Of a stretch of 64,000 nucleotides of DNA, positions 1 through 8,049 are shown piece by piece. The first letter of the stretch is position 1. Each line of letters starts with the position of its first letter. Source of the DNA: Methylocystis bryophila (GTDB taxonomy: Bacteria; Pseudomonadota; Alphaproteobacteria; Rhizobiales; Beijerinckiaceae). The DNA lies in assembly GCF_027925445.1 (NCBI RefSeq), contig NZ_AP027149.1:1798001-1862000 (forward strand), given 5' to 3'. The notes beneath the pieces are model-generated. The model saw only the letters and a program-made list of their open reading frames with translations, was not told where the DNA came from and searched no databases. The position numbers and the translations under genes are program-made.

Positions 1-2
1 CT

Positions 3-854
3 GACTTCGCTTCGCTCGCCGAGGCGATCGAGGCCTATCTCGTCAAGGAGGGCGGCGCGCGCCCGCGCCTCGGAGCGCTCGCCGTAGCAGCGCCCATCGT
101 TGGCGACGCCGTCTCGATGACAAACCATCCCTGGTCGTTTTCCATCGCAGCGCTCCGCGCGCGTCTCGGCCTGGAGCGGCTTATCATCCTCAATGACTTC
201 AACGCCAATGCGCTGGCCATTCCGCATCTCGAGGCCGCCGACGTCGCCAAAATCGGCGCTGGCGCGCCGGTGGCGGGCGCGCCCATCGGCGTCATCGGTC
301 CCGGCAGCGGGCTTGGCGTCAGCGGGCTGATAGGGATCGAAGGCAGGGAGGTCGCGCTAGAAGGGGAGGGCGGCCATGTTACTCTGGCGCCCGCCAACGC
401 TCGCGAAAGCGCCGTGTTGGAGCGGCTGCGCGCCCGTTTCGGCCATGTTTCCGCGGAGCGCGCGCTCTCAGGGCCGGGGCTCGTCAATCTTTACGGCGCG
501 CTCTGCGAGCTTGCCGGAAAATCCGCGCCTTCGCTCACCGCCCGGGAGATCACCGATCCGAGCCGCGCTACGCAGGATCCGCTGGCGCATGAGGCCGTCA
601 CGATGTTTTGCGCGATGCTCGGCACGCTCGCCGGCGATCTTGCGCTTACGCTCGGCGCGCGCGGCGGCGTCTACATTGCGGGCGGCATCGCGCCGAAGCT
701 CGGGCCTGCGAGAATCGGACCGCCCTTTCGAGAGAGGTTCGAGGATAAAGGTCGATTTCGCGGCTATCTCGCTTCGACGCCGACCTATCTGATCTTGCGG
801 CCCACGCCGGCCTTGCTGGGGCTGGCGGCGAGATTGAAGCGCGAAGGCGAATAG
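3..854 (+). CDS. glk: Glucokinase (5' end outside the window)
   Basis: ATP-dependent phosphorylation of glucose to glucose 6-phosphate in the cytoplasm. The reading frame is open from the first bases of the window, so the N-terminus with the first phosphate-binding motif is missing. An internal ATG lies at 117, but the preceding codons (GALAVAAPIVGDAVSMTNH) match the family's conserved block just before the sugar-binding region, so that ATG is not the start. Also visible are the glycine loop PGSGLGVSG, the EGGH motif that contacts glucose, and the C-terminal GGVYIAGGIAPK stretch shared by bacterial glucokinases of the ROK-related Glk family. Stop at 852-854. The family call is secure; only the start is unknown. 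Confidence 0.92.
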   Translation, partial: DFASLAEAIEAYLVKEGGARPRLGALAVAAPIVGDAVSMTNHPWSFSIAALRARLGLERLIILNDFNANALAIPHLEAADVAKIGAGAPVAGAPIGVIGPGSGLGVSGLIGIEGREVALEGEGGHVTLAPANARESAVLERLRARFGHVSAERALSGPGLVNLYGALCELAGKSAPSLTAREITDPSRATQDPLAHEAVTMFCAMLGTLAGDLALTLGARGGVYIAGGIAPKLGPARIGPPFRERFEDKGRFRGYLASTPTYLILRPTPALLGLAARLKREGE

Positions 855-936
855 CGCCGAGGATTTTCGATGCGGCTTGACGCTTGGCCGGCTCATGCCG
901 ATCTAACCCTTATCAGAGCAGCGACGGGGTCCGAAA

Positions 937-1236
937 ATGGGCGCGTATCGCATCAGAGAAGTCAGGATCGTCGACCAGGCCGTCGACGCGGCGAAGACCG
1001 AAACATTGCGCGAATACGAACGCGACTCAGACAGCGAGCGCGCCATCGTCGAACAGGCCCGACATTTCTTCGAATTGGAGGTGCTGAGTCCGAAGGCGCC
1101 TCAGACAGTTGATTTCGACGCCCTGATCGTCCTCGATGCTCACGGAAGAGAGATCGCGCGCTTTAACGTTTCCGACGTTTGGAGACGCGAGGCGGAGGCG
1201 GTCAACTCCGGCAAAGCGTTTACCCACTGGGCCTGA
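937..1236 (+). CDS. Hypothetical protein, 99 aa
   Basis: Small, acidic, soluble protein of no family I can name. It has no signal peptide or membrane segment. The first half is charged and helical in character (residues about 10-45) and ends in an HFFELE motif. The second half, DALIVLDAHGREIARFNVSDVW, reads like a short beta-hairpin. It lies between glk and the site-2 protease on the same strand, but gaps of 82 and 120 bases argue against tight coupling. The ATG at 937 has only a weak purine-rich stretch before it. Codon use is like that of the neighbours, so it is probably a real gene. Confidence 0.6.
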   Translation: MGAYRIREVRIVDQAVDAAKTETLREYERDSDSERAIVEQARHFFELEVLSPKAPQTVDFDALIVLDAHGREIARFNVSDVWRREAEAVNSGKAFTHWA

Positions 1237-1261
1237 TCTCGCCGCCCTTCTTTCCGATCCG

Positions 1262-1309
1262 ACGCGATTTCTCCTTGCTTGAACGATTCCGTTCGAGGGA
1301 CAAGCGCGC
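1262..1309 (-). repeat. Half copy of palindromic element family 1
   Basis: This 48-base stretch matches the hairpin half of the 112-bp family 1 element (gaacgattccgttcgag core) and ends at CTAG (TA at 1310-1311). The other half is missing. It lies just before the site-2 protease start, so an upstream ATG at 1279 falls inside repeat DNA and is unlikely to be used. Confidence 0.7.
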
Positions 1310-1356
1310 TAGATCCGGGAGGCGGATGGCTCTCCAGAAGGGAAAGCGCCTTTATC

Positions 1357-2457
1357 ATGGGCTGGTCGGTCACCATTGGGCGGTTCTTCGGAACCTATGT
1401 GCGCATCCACATCACCTTCCTAATTTTTCTCGCTTGGATCGGCTTTTCCGCCTATCAGCGCGCAGGGATCGAGGCCGCCAAACAAAGCGTCGTCTTCATC
1501 GTGGCGATCTTCGCCTGCGTGGTGCTGCATGAATTCGGGCACATATTGACGGCGCGGCGCTACGGCGTGCGCTCGACGCAGGTGACGTTGCTCCCGATCG
1601 GCGGCGTCGCCGATCTCGACAAGATGCCGGAGAAACCCTATCAGGAATTGCTGATCGCGCTTGCGGGTCCGCTCGTCAATCTCGTGATCGCCGCGATCCT
1701 GCTGGTCATTGCCGGCGCCATGGACGGCGAAATTTTGCGGCGTATCGACGATCCGTCAATCGGCCTCGTCGAGAAGCTTGCCGCGACGAACGTCTTTCTC
1801 GCAGTCTTCAATATGGTTCCCGCTTTTCCGATGGACGGGGGCCGCGTGCTGCGGGCGGCGCTCTCCATGTGGCTCGGCAAGCAGAGAGCGACAATGATCG
1901 CCGCGCAGATTGGCCAGGCCTTCGCTTTCGCGCTCGGCTTCCTTGGCCTCTTCGGCAATCCGATCCTGATCTTCATCGCCTTCTTCGTCTATTTCGCTGC
2001 TGCTGCGGAGGCGCAAAACAGCTTCGTGCAGCAGGCGACACACGAGGTGAGGGTCGTCGATGTCATGGAGACGCGCGTCGTCTCGATCTCGCGCGGGGCG
2101 ACGGTTGGCGAGGCGGTCGACATATTGCTCGCCACCTCGCGGGAGAGCTTCCCCGTCTTGAACGCCTCAGGCGGACTGATCGGCTTGCTTTCGCGCGACG
2201 ACATTGTCGAGGCGGTTCGCGACGGAGACACCAATGCGCCGGTGGCGCCTTTCGCGCATAAGGAGATCGCGACGATAACGCCCGAGCAAACTCTCGACGC
2301 GGCGCTGGAGCAACTCGTCGACGCCCCTGCCGTCGGCGTTGTCGCCGCCGATGGCCGCCTTCTCGGACTCGTCACGAAGCAATCGGTCGCCGAAGTGATG
2401 CTGATCAAGGCCGCCCGACCGGATTGGCAATTTTCGAGAGGCGGCCGGGTGGGGTGA
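1357..2457 (+). CDS. Site-2 protease family zinc metalloprotease with CBS domains
   Basis: Integral membrane metalloprotease of the M50/S2P type (366 aa), cleaving membrane-embedded substrates. Zinc ligands are in HEFGH (residues 58-62); the second ligand site is the NMVPAFPMDGGRVLRA stretch, whose Asp completes the metal site. About five to six hydrophobic segments occupy residues 1-220. Two CBS domains follow (roughly residues 230-350), which in this SpoIVFB-like subfamily bind adenine nucleotides and may gate activity. I chose ATG 1357 because homologues begin close to MGWSVTIGRFFG and a purine-rich AGAAGGGA lies upstream; the in-frame ATG at 1279 lies in a repeat. Natural substrate unknown. 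Confidence 0.88.
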   Translation: MGWSVTIGRFFGTYVRIHITFLIFLAWIGFSAYQRAGIEAAKQSVVFIVAIFACVVLHEFGHILTARRYGVRSTQVTLLPIGGVADLDKMPEKPYQELLIALAGPLVNLVIAAILLVIAGAMDGEILRRIDDPSIGLVEKLAATNVFLAVFNMVPAFPMDGGRVLRAALSMWLGKQRATMIAAQIGQAFAFALGFLGLFGNPILIFIAFFVYFAAAAEAQNSFVQQATHEVRVVDVMETRVVSISRGATVGEAVDILLATSRESFPVLNASGGLIGLLSRDDIVEAVRDGDTNAPVAPFAHKEIATITPEQTLDAALEQLVDAPAVGVVAADGRLLGLVTKQSVAEVMLIKAARPDWQFSRGGRVG

Positions 2458-2563
2458 CGAGCGACGCGGTCTAGAGCGTTTCAACATTTTTCAGAATCGG
2501 GAGGATTCCCAATTCTTTTGGATTGTGATTCAAGATGCTGGCTGGGCAGGAGGCCAGCATTGG

Positions 2564-2923
2564 ATGACGCGACCCCTTTCCAATGATCTTCGCGAGCGTG
2601 TCGTGGCGGCCGCGGCGGCGGGCGAGAGCTGCCGTTCGGTGGCGCAGCGTTTCGGCGTCGCGGTTTCCTCGGTGGTGAAGTGGTCTCAGCGCCGCCGCGC
2701 CACGGGTTCCGTCGCGCCCGCCAAGATGGGCGGCTATCGCAAGCCGACGCTCGAGGCGCACAAGGACTTCATCGTAGAGCGGATCGAGCAGACGCCGCAT
2801 CTGACCTTGCACGGCCTCAAAGACGAGCTCTTGGCGCGCGGCGTGAAGGTTTCCCACAACGCCGTCTGGCTGTTCCTGCGTCGTGAGGGACTGAGGTTCA
2901 AAAAAAACGCTGTTCGCGCTTGA
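2564..2923 (+). CDS. IS630 transposase, N-terminal part (orfA)
   Basis: The DNA-binding part of the IS630 transposase. It has a helix-turn-helix (residues about 7-45, with the CRSVAQRFGVAVSSVVKW recognition region) and a second winged-helix-like segment up to LRREGLRF. ATG 2564 is preceded by AGGAGG at suitable distance. The frame runs into a stop at 2921-2923, just after a run of eight A residues (2900-2907). With seven A's the protein would continue directly into the catalytic part, so the two ORFs are joined by slippage (programmed or transcriptional) or were split by a one-base insertion. Confidence 0.85.
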   Translation: MTRPLSNDLRERVVAAAAAGESCRSVAQRFGVAVSSVVKWSQRRRATGSVAPAKMGGYRKPTLEAHKDFIVERIEQTPHLTLHGLKDELLARGVKVSHNAVWLFLRREGLRFKKNAVRA

Positions 2924-3512
2924 GCAGGCGCGCGCCGACGTCGCTCGCAGGCGTCGGCGTTGGCGATCCTGGCAGGATCGTCTCGATCCCCGGCGCCTCG
3001 TCTTCATCGACGAGACCTGGATCAAGACCAACATGGCGCCGCTGCGCGGTTGGGGAGCGAAGGGCAAGCGCTTGCGCGGCTTCGCCCCGCACGGCCACTG
3101 GCGCACATTGACCTTCGTCGGCGCGCTGCGTCATGACCGCCTCGCCGCGCCCTGCGTTTTCGACGGGCCCATCAACGGCGAATGCTTCCGCGCCTATGTC
3201 GAGCAGCAGCTTTTGCCGATCCTCCAACCAGGCGACATCGTCGTCATGGACAATCTCGGCAGCCACAAGTCTGCAGCCGTGCGGCGCATGATCCGGGCGG
3301 CCGGCGCAAGGCTTTGGTATCTTCCGCCCTATTCGCCCGACCTCAACCCGATCGAGCAGGCCTTCGCGAAGATCAAGCACTGGATGCGGCAGGCCCAGAA
3401 GCGAACGATCGAGGAGGCCTGGCGCCACATCGGCTGTCTCACCGACGCCATTGAACCCGGCGAATGCGCAAACTATCTGCGCAACGCCGGATACGCTTCC
3501 GTTAAAACGTGA
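2910..3512 (+). CDS. IS630 transposase, catalytic DDE part (orfB)
   Basis: Catalytic domain of the transposase, read one base forward relative to orfA from the A8 tract. The DDE triad is visible: Asp in LVFIDETW (near 3004), Asp in IVVMDNLGSHK, and Glu in LNPIEQAFAKIK. The first ATG in this frame (3033) lies after the first catalytic Asp, so independent translation from there would give an inactive product. Active enzyme needs frameshifting at A8. The C-terminal IS630 region follows with no other stops, which suggests recent activity. Confidence 0.85.
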   Translation: MFALEQARADVARRRRRWRSWQDRLDPRRLVFIDETWIKTNMAPLRGWGAKGKRLRGFAPHGHWRTLTFVGALRHDRLAAPCVFDGPINGECFRAYVEQQLLPILQPGDIVVMDNLGSHKSAAVRRMIRAAGARLWYLPPYSPDLNPIEQAFAKIKHWMRQAQKRTIEEAWRHIGCLTDAIEPGECANYLRNAGYASVKT

Positions 3513-3521
3513 AACGCTCTA

Positions 3522-3633
3522 GCGCGCTTCCCGCTCGAACGGAATCGTTCGAGCGATAAGGAACCGCGCCAAATCAAAATGTTGGAGAATGTCCTGACCG
3601 GCAAACCGCTTCGCACTTTTCCGGGACATGCTC
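3522..3633 (+). repeat. 112-bp palindromic element, family 1, copy a
   Basis: It begins GCGCGCTTCCCG and ends in a tract whose complement reads GAGCATGTCCCG, so the ends form an imperfect inverted repeat (8 of 12 identical). TA flanks it at 3520-3521 and 3634-3635. Two internal hairpins are present (gctcgaacg/cgttcgagc, and a longer one around ccggaaaa). Its left border was used as the IS630 target. Confidence 0.85.
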
Positions 3634-3660
3634 TAACCGCAGCCGCGCAGTTCGGAAGTC

Positions 3661-4866
3661 TCAAGGGTTGGCGCGTTGGCCCGATCGCAAGCTGACGAGC
3701 GCCGCTTTGCAGGCGCCGCCAGGGTCCGCCACGCCTTTCTGCCGCGCGCGGCTGAAATCGGCTTCGGCCGCGGCGAGCGAGCCCAATGCGACCCAAGCGC
3801 AGCCGCGGTTATTGTAAGCTAGAGCGTCGTTCGGATCGAGCTGAAGGGCCTTGTCGTAGCCGGCGACGGCGCGGGAGTAATCGCGCTTGAAGTAGTAAAC
3901 ATTCGCTTGGTCGCCATAGAGTCCGGCGACGGCAGGGGCGAGCCGGATCGACTCGGCAAGGTCGGCGAGCGCTCGATCGTAGTCGCCGCGCCGGTAATAG
4001 GCGACGCCGCGGCTCCTGAATGCGTCTCTGCGTGAAACTCCGTCCAGGGCGTCGCGCGCCAAAAGGCGTGAGCAGGCGGCGATGACCCGATCGGGCTCGC
4101 CTTTCAGACGACAGGCCTCGGCGTTGGATTCCCCGCCCGGGGGCTGGGGCGACGGCTCGGATCGCTGCGGAGCCGGCGGCTTGGACGCCGTCGGCGCCGG
4201 GGTCTTCTCGGCCGCGGGGAAGTCGGCCTTGGTGATCTCGGCGCGCACAGCCTGATCTTTCAAGAAGACGCGATATTCGAGCGCGATCGCGGGTCGATCG
4301 GCCCCCGAGACGAGGGATGCTGCGCAGGACCTTGCGCCCTGGCCAGCCGACAATTCTCGAACGCCCTGCAGCGTCGCGGAGCCCAGAGAACTTTCTTGCT
4401 GCGGTTTGAGGGCGGTCAGCGCGACCTCGACCGCCGCCGGCGAATCGCATGAGGGCAGGCTGTCGCCGACGAAGCGGCCGGTGAGCTTCGCCAGTCCAAA
4501 GACGAGCGCTATCGCCGCCGCCGTCGCGAGGATCCAGCGGGGGGGCGCGCTCCCGAACCGCGCCGGGCTGCGGGCGTCGCGAATGATCAGAGCAGAGCCC
4601 GTTCGAGCCGACAAGGCCGGAAGCTGTGCTTGTAGCGCGTTGGGGCGCCGCGCCAGTTTTGTAGCGAAGCTGCCAGCGAAGGCGGAGATTTCGCCGAGCG
4701 GAGTCGCGGTCGCATCGTCGCCGATCGTCGCGAGCGTGGCGCTCGAGGCTTGCCCTCTCGCGATGAGGTCTCGCACCTGCGCTTCTTCGAGCGGTCCGAG
4801 CCGAGCGAGTTCGCCTTGCAGGCGGTACAGGATTATCGGCGGCGTCTTTGGGGTCTCATCGGACAT
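3661..4866 (-). CDS. TPR-repeat protein with N-terminal GYF-like domain and one membrane helix
   Basis: A 401-aa protein. Residues 12-66 (YRLQGELARLGPL...VRDLIARGQ) resemble the GYF_2 domain found at the N-terminus of many bacterial membrane proteins. A single hydrophobic helix lies at 111-128 (WILATAAAIALVFGLAKL), followed by an Ala/Pro-rich linker rich in KTPAPTASKPPAPQ-type sequence. From about residue 255 come tetratricopeptide repeats (AYYRRGDYDRALADLAESIRL and YYFKRDYSRAVAGYDKALQLDP are clear). The layout suggests a cytoplasmic N-terminus and a periplasmic TPR scaffold. Partner unknown. It is followed downstream by a 112-bp repeat. Confidence 0.75.
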   Translation of the reverse strand: MSDETPKTPPIILYRLQGELARLGPLEEAQVRDLIARGQASSATLATIGDDATATPLGEISAFAGSFATKLARRPNALQAQLPALSARTGSALIIRDARSPARFGSAPPRWILATAAAIALVFGLAKLTGRFVGDSLPSCDSPAAVEVALTALKPQQESSLGSATLQGVRELSAGQGARSCAASLVSGADRPAIALEYRVFLKDQAVRAEITKADFPAAEKTPAPTASKPPAPQRSEPSPQPPGGESNAEACRLKGEPDRVIAACSRLLARDALDGVSRRDAFRSRGVAYYRRGDYDRALADLAESIRLAPAVAGLYGDQANVYYFKRDYSRAVAGYDKALQLDPNDALAYNNRGCAWVALGSLAAAEADFSRARQKGVADPGGACKAALVSLRSGQRANP

Positions 4867-4908
4867 TTGCGCTCTCCTGCGCTCAGCCCCCGTGAACTCG
4901 AACGCGCC

Positions 4909-5943
4909 TCAGGCGGCGCGCATCTTCGGCGCCAAAAGTTTGCGATTGATCAATGTTTCGGCGATCTGCACGGCGTTCAGGGCCGCGCCCTTGCGCAGAT
5001 TATCGGCGACGACCCAGAGCGCCAGCCCGTTCTCCACCGACGGGTCGCAGCGAATGCGCGAGACATAGGTCGCGTCCTCGCCGGCCGCCTCATGCGGCGT
5101 GATGTATCCGCCGGGCTCGTGCTTATCGATCACCAGCACGCCGGGGGCCTCGCGCAGAATGTCGCGCGCCTCCTCGGGCGAGATCGGATGCTCGAACTCG
5201 ATGTTGACCGACTCCGAATGCCCGATGAACACCGGCACGCGCACGCAGGTCGCGACGAGCTTGATCTTGGGATCGAGAATCTTCTTGGTCTCCGCCGTCA
5301 TCTTCCACTCTTCCTTCGTGAAGCCATCCTCCATGAAGACGTCGATCTGCGGAATGACGTTGAACGCGATGCGCTTGGGGAATTTCTTCGCTTCGATCGG
5401 ATCGGAGACGTAGATCGCGCGGGTCTGCGCGAAGAGCTCGTCCATCGCCTCCTTGCCCGCTCCCGAGACGGACTGATAGGTCGACACGACGACGCGCAAG
5501 ATTTTCGCCTTGTCGTGCAGCGGCTTTAGCGCCACGACAAGCTGCGCCGTGGAGCAGTTGGGATTGGCGACGATATATTTGTTCACGAAGCCCGCCACGG
5601 CCTCGGCGTTGACCTCGGGCACGATGAGCGGCACGTCGGGATCCATCCGGAAGGCGCTCGAATTGTCGATGACGACGCAGCCCTTCGCGCCGATCTTGGG
5701 CGAGAAGGCGCGCGAGACGTCGCCGCCGGCCGACATCAGGCAAATGTCCGTGTCCGCGAAGTCGTAGTTTTCAAGATTGCGGCACTTCAGAACCTTGTCG
5801 CCGAACGAGACTTCGCGTCCGACCGAACGCGGCGAAGCCAGCGCGACAACCTCCGAGACGGGAAACCGGCGCTCTGCGAGCACGTCGAGCATTTCGCGGC
5901 CCACATTTCCCGTGGCGCCGGCGATGGCGACCTTGAACTTCAT
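4909..5943 (-). CDS. asd: Aspartate-semialdehyde dehydrogenase
   Basis: NADPH-dependent reduction of aspartyl phosphate to aspartate semialdehyde, the branch point to lysine/diaminopimelate, threonine and methionine. 344 aa, normal for the family. The nucleotide-binding loop GATGNVGRE is at residues 9-17. The catalytic Cys is C130 in NPNCSTAQ. The substrate-binding segment around VSTYQSVSGAGKEAMDEL and the C-terminal dimerisation region are also visible. ATG 5943 is the only plausible start. It stands alone between a TPR protein and a small secreted protein, both on the same strand, with gaps of 42 and 52 bases. Confidence 0.97.
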   Translation of the reverse strand: MKFKVAIAGATGNVGREMLDVLAERRFPVSEVVALASPRSVGREVSFGDKVLKCRNLENYDFADTDICLMSAGGDVSRAFSPKIGAKGCVVIDNSSAFRMDPDVPLIVPEVNAEAVAGFVNKYIVANPNCSTAQLVVALKPLHDKAKILRVVVSTYQSVSGAGKEAMDELFAQTRAIYVSDPIEAKKFPKRIAFNVIPQIDVFMEDGFTKEEWKMTAETKKILDPKIKLVATCVRVPVFIGHSESVNIEFEHPISPEEARDILREAPGVLVIDKHEPGGYITPHEAAGEDATYVSRIRCDPSVENGLALWVVADNLRKGAALNAVQIAETLINRKLLAPKMRAA

Positions 5944-5995
5944 CCTTGACTCCGTCCCGCTCGACTTCGCGCCGCCGCGGTGATTTGGAAAAGCT

Positions 5996-6376
5996 TTAGA
6001 AGGTCAGTCCGACCGCTGGCTTGCCGGAAGGGCTCATGGAGAGCGGGTTCTTGCTCCCGGAGCTCGGCTCCTCCTCGCCAGCTTTCGCTCCGCTCTTGGG
6101 GCTCTTGCCCGGCGACCAGCCCTCGAGCTCACCGAATTGCCGATCGCCTCCAGGCTTTCCGGATTTGGCCTCAGATCCGGCAGACTGCTGCGGCTTTTGC
6201 TGAGCGCTCTTCTTGCTCTTGGGCTTGGTTTTGCCTTCCGGCTTCGCGCCCTTGGTGTCGAGCATGGCAGGATCCAGGCTTTCCTGCGCCGTCGCGCGCC
6301 CGGCCCATCCCCCGACCAGCGACAGGGACGCCACAATCAGAATCATGCGCGAAAGTCCGCGCCAGGGGAAGCACAT
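5996..6376 (-). CDS. Hypothetical secreted protein, Lys/Pro/Ser-rich
   Basis: 126 aa counted from the ATG at 6376, which has a good Shine-Dalgarno (AGGAGA) nine bases upstream; the open frame extends further up but without that signal. An N-terminal hydrophobic stretch (SRMILIVASLSLVGGWAGRATAQ) looks like a signal peptide cleaved after ATAQ. The mature part is low-complexity and basic (KTKPKSKKSAQQKPQQ) and ends with GKPAVGLTF, whose terminal Phe is a mild hint of envelope association. No recognisable domain. It may be co-transcribed with asd, 52 bases downstream. Confidence 0.6.
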   Translation of the reverse strand: MCFPWRGLSRMILIVASLSLVGGWAGRATAQESLDPAMLDTKGAKPEGKTKPKSKKSAQQKPQQSAGSEAKSGKPGGDRQFGELEGWSPGKSPKSGAKAGEEEPSSGSKNPLSMSPSGKPAVGLTF

Positions 6377-6451
6377 CTTCGTCTCTCCTGAAGTTGAAGC
6401 GGGCTTCCATAAAGAGCCATCGCGGCGCAATGAAGGCAAGCCCGGATCTCT

Positions 6452-7213
6452 TCACTCCACGAGCTTCGGCGCCGAGCCCGAACGCTCTGTCTCTTGGAGA
6501 ATGCCGAGGCGCCGAGCGACCTCTGTATAGGCTTCGACCAAACCGCCCATGTCGCGGCGGAAGCGATCCTTGTCGAGCTTATCGTTCGACTTGATGTCCC
6601 AAAGCCTGCAGGAGTCGGGAGAGATCTCGTCGGCGACGACGATTCGAACCATGTCGCCCTCCCACAAGCGCCCGCACTCCATTTTGAAATCCACGAGACG
6701 AATGCCGACCCCGAGGAAAAGGCCGGACAGGAAATCATTGACCCGAATGGCCAACGCCATGATGTCGTCGATCTCCTGCGGGCTCGCCCAGCCAAAGGCG
6801 GTGATGTGTTCTTCCGAGACCATCGGATCGTTGAGCTGGTCGTTCTTATAGTAGAACTCGATGATGGAGCGAGGAAGCTGCGTTCCTTCCTCCATGCCGA
6901 GCCGTTGGGCGAGCGAGCCGGCGGCGACGTTGCGCACGACGACCTCGAGCGGAATGATCTCGACTTCTCGGATCAGTTGCTCGCGCATGTTGAGCCGACG
7001 TATGAAATGCGTCGGCACGCCGATCGAGTTCAAGTTTTGGAAGATGTGCTCGGAGATGCGGTTGTTCAGAACGCCCTTGCCGTCGACCACCTCATGCTTC
7101 TTGGCGTTGAAGGCGGTGGCGTCGTCCTTGAAATGTTGGATCAGCGTTCCAGGCTCGGGCCCTTCATAGAGCACCTTGGCCTTACCTTCGTAGATGCGGC
7201 GACGACGGTTCAT
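6452..7213 (-). CDS. purC: Phosphoribosylaminoimidazole-succinocarboxamide synthase
   Basis: SAICAR synthase of purine biosynthesis, joining CAIR and aspartate with ATP. Length from ATG 7213 is 253 aa, as usual; the longer open frame (to 7441) encodes sequence unlike the family. The N-terminus RRRRIYEGKAKVLYEG carries the Lys-containing ATP-binding strand. DDATAFN (start of the substrate loop), RNVAAGSL and the conserved IRLVDFKMECG and EISPDSCRLWD blocks are all visible. Rhizobiales often have two purC-like genes; this one is typical in every motif. Confidence 0.95.
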   Translation of the reverse strand: MNRRRRIYEGKAKVLYEGPEPGTLIQHFKDDATAFNAKKHEVVDGKGVLNNRISEHIFQNLNSIGVPTHFIRRLNMREQLIREVEIIPLEVVVRNVAAGSLAQRLGMEEGTQLPRSIIEFYYKNDQLNDPMVSEEHITAFGWASPQEIDDIMALAIRVNDFLSGLFLGVGIRLVDFKMECGRLWEGDMVRIVVADEISPDSCRLWDIKSNDKLDKDRFRRDMGGLVEAYTEVARRLGILQETERSGSAPKLVE

Positions 7214-7397
7214 GGGCGTGGACCCGGCTAGAGAATCTCGTGGCGCGTCTTCGAAGCAGAAAGGAGCCGGCGACGGCGCATTGTGCTCAAGAGCCGGATA
7301 CGGCTTATTGGCGCTCCTGCTTCGTCCGCCGCGGCGGTCGTATCCCTTCCGCGCCTTGCTGACAACCCTGCGGGCGCGCCTCCGATCCTCTTCCCTT

Positions 7398-7433
7398 AAA
7401 AAAGGGCTCCCGCCCCGCAGCCTAGCGGGGCGG
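7398..7433 (-). terminator. Intrinsic terminator after the Trp/Arg-rich peptide gene
   Basis: On the minus strand a GC-rich hairpin (CCGCCCCGC, loop, GCGGGGCGGG) is followed by AGCCC and a run of T's. It lies about 55 bases past the stop of the 7488-7718 gene and before purC on the same strand, so it isolates the small gene. Confidence 0.7.
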
Positions 7434-7487
7434 AAATCCAATCAGCCGCCGCGCAATTCGGGCGCGCGGCCTCCTTTGGCGGCTTCC

Positions 7488-7718
7488 TCACCACCAGTAG
7501 CGCCACCGACGCCAACGCCAGGGGCGGTAATAATACCGGCGACGCCAACCCCACCAGCGGCGGCGACGCCAACGCCAGCGACGCCACCATACGTCCTCCG
7601 TTTGTCCGCTGGGCGCGATCACGTCGCGGGGCGCGACGAGTGGCGCTGCGTCCGCGGCGCTCGCCGCGAGAACCGCCAGGGATAAGAGAGTCGCAGTCAG
7701 GAACCCGCGTCGATCCAT
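7488..7718 (-). CDS. Small secreted Trp/Arg-rich peptide, 76 aa
   Basis: ATG 7718 has a near-perfect Shine-Dalgarno (AGGAGGGA). The N-terminus DRRGFLTATLLSLAVLAASAADA is a signal peptide with a twin-arginine-like RRGFL motif, suggesting Tat or Sec export. The last 34 residues contain 15 Arg, 12 Trp and 4 Tyr (patterns WWRRWRWRRRR and WRRRYYYRPW). No enzyme domain. Such composition suggests interaction with membranes, nucleic acid or polyanions, or an antimicrobial-like role; that is inference only. Own terminator downstream, so probably its own transcription unit. Confidence 0.7.
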   Translation of the reverse strand: MDRRGFLTATLLSLAVLAASAADAAPLVAPRDVIAPSGQTEDVWWRRWRWRRRRWWGWRRRYYYRPWRWRRWRYWW

Positions 7719-8049
7719 TCTTCCCTCCTTCTGATGCGTCCGAAGCGTTTCAATTCGCGTTTCGGGCCGCGCCCAAATCAACGCGTTATTCGCGGCATGG
7801 TTCCAGGCTCGACCGTGCCGGTGCGTATCAAAAAGCGAAACCTCGCCGCGCCATGCCGTCCCGACCGGAAGGCCGCGCTTCAGCTCAGGCATAGAACAGC
7901 CACATTTGTAAACTTTTCTCTACCGCGCCCTTCCCGCATTTTTTGGGCGGAGCGTCTCCTAGGCCGCGCCCGACTTTGCGGGTCGAGTGGAGTTCGCGTA
8001 AGGCGTGTTCGGGGTTCGCCCGAGCCTACAACGAGAAGAGGACAGCCGA
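7719..8049 (+). other. Intergenic region, divergent promoters expected
   Basis: 331 bases between the divergent genes at 7718 (minus) and 8050 (plus). I see no open frame with coding character and no repeat. Short AT-richer patches near 7900-7945 could hold promoters, but I cannot assign boxes with confidence. Confidence 0.4.

Larger units (their letters stand above)
2474..3519 (+). mobile_element. IS630-family insertion sequence, complete
   Basis: A 1046-bp element with imperfect terminal inverted repeats. The left end reads gagcgtttcaacatttt and the right end, read inward, gagcgtttcacgtttta. TA is duplicated at 2472-2473 and 3520-3521, and the rebuilt empty site is CTAG, the known preferred target of IS630. 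It encodes a DDE transposase in two frames. It has landed exactly on the CTAG border of a 112-bp palindromic element (3522-3633), so it arrived after or together with that repeat. Confidence 0.92.
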
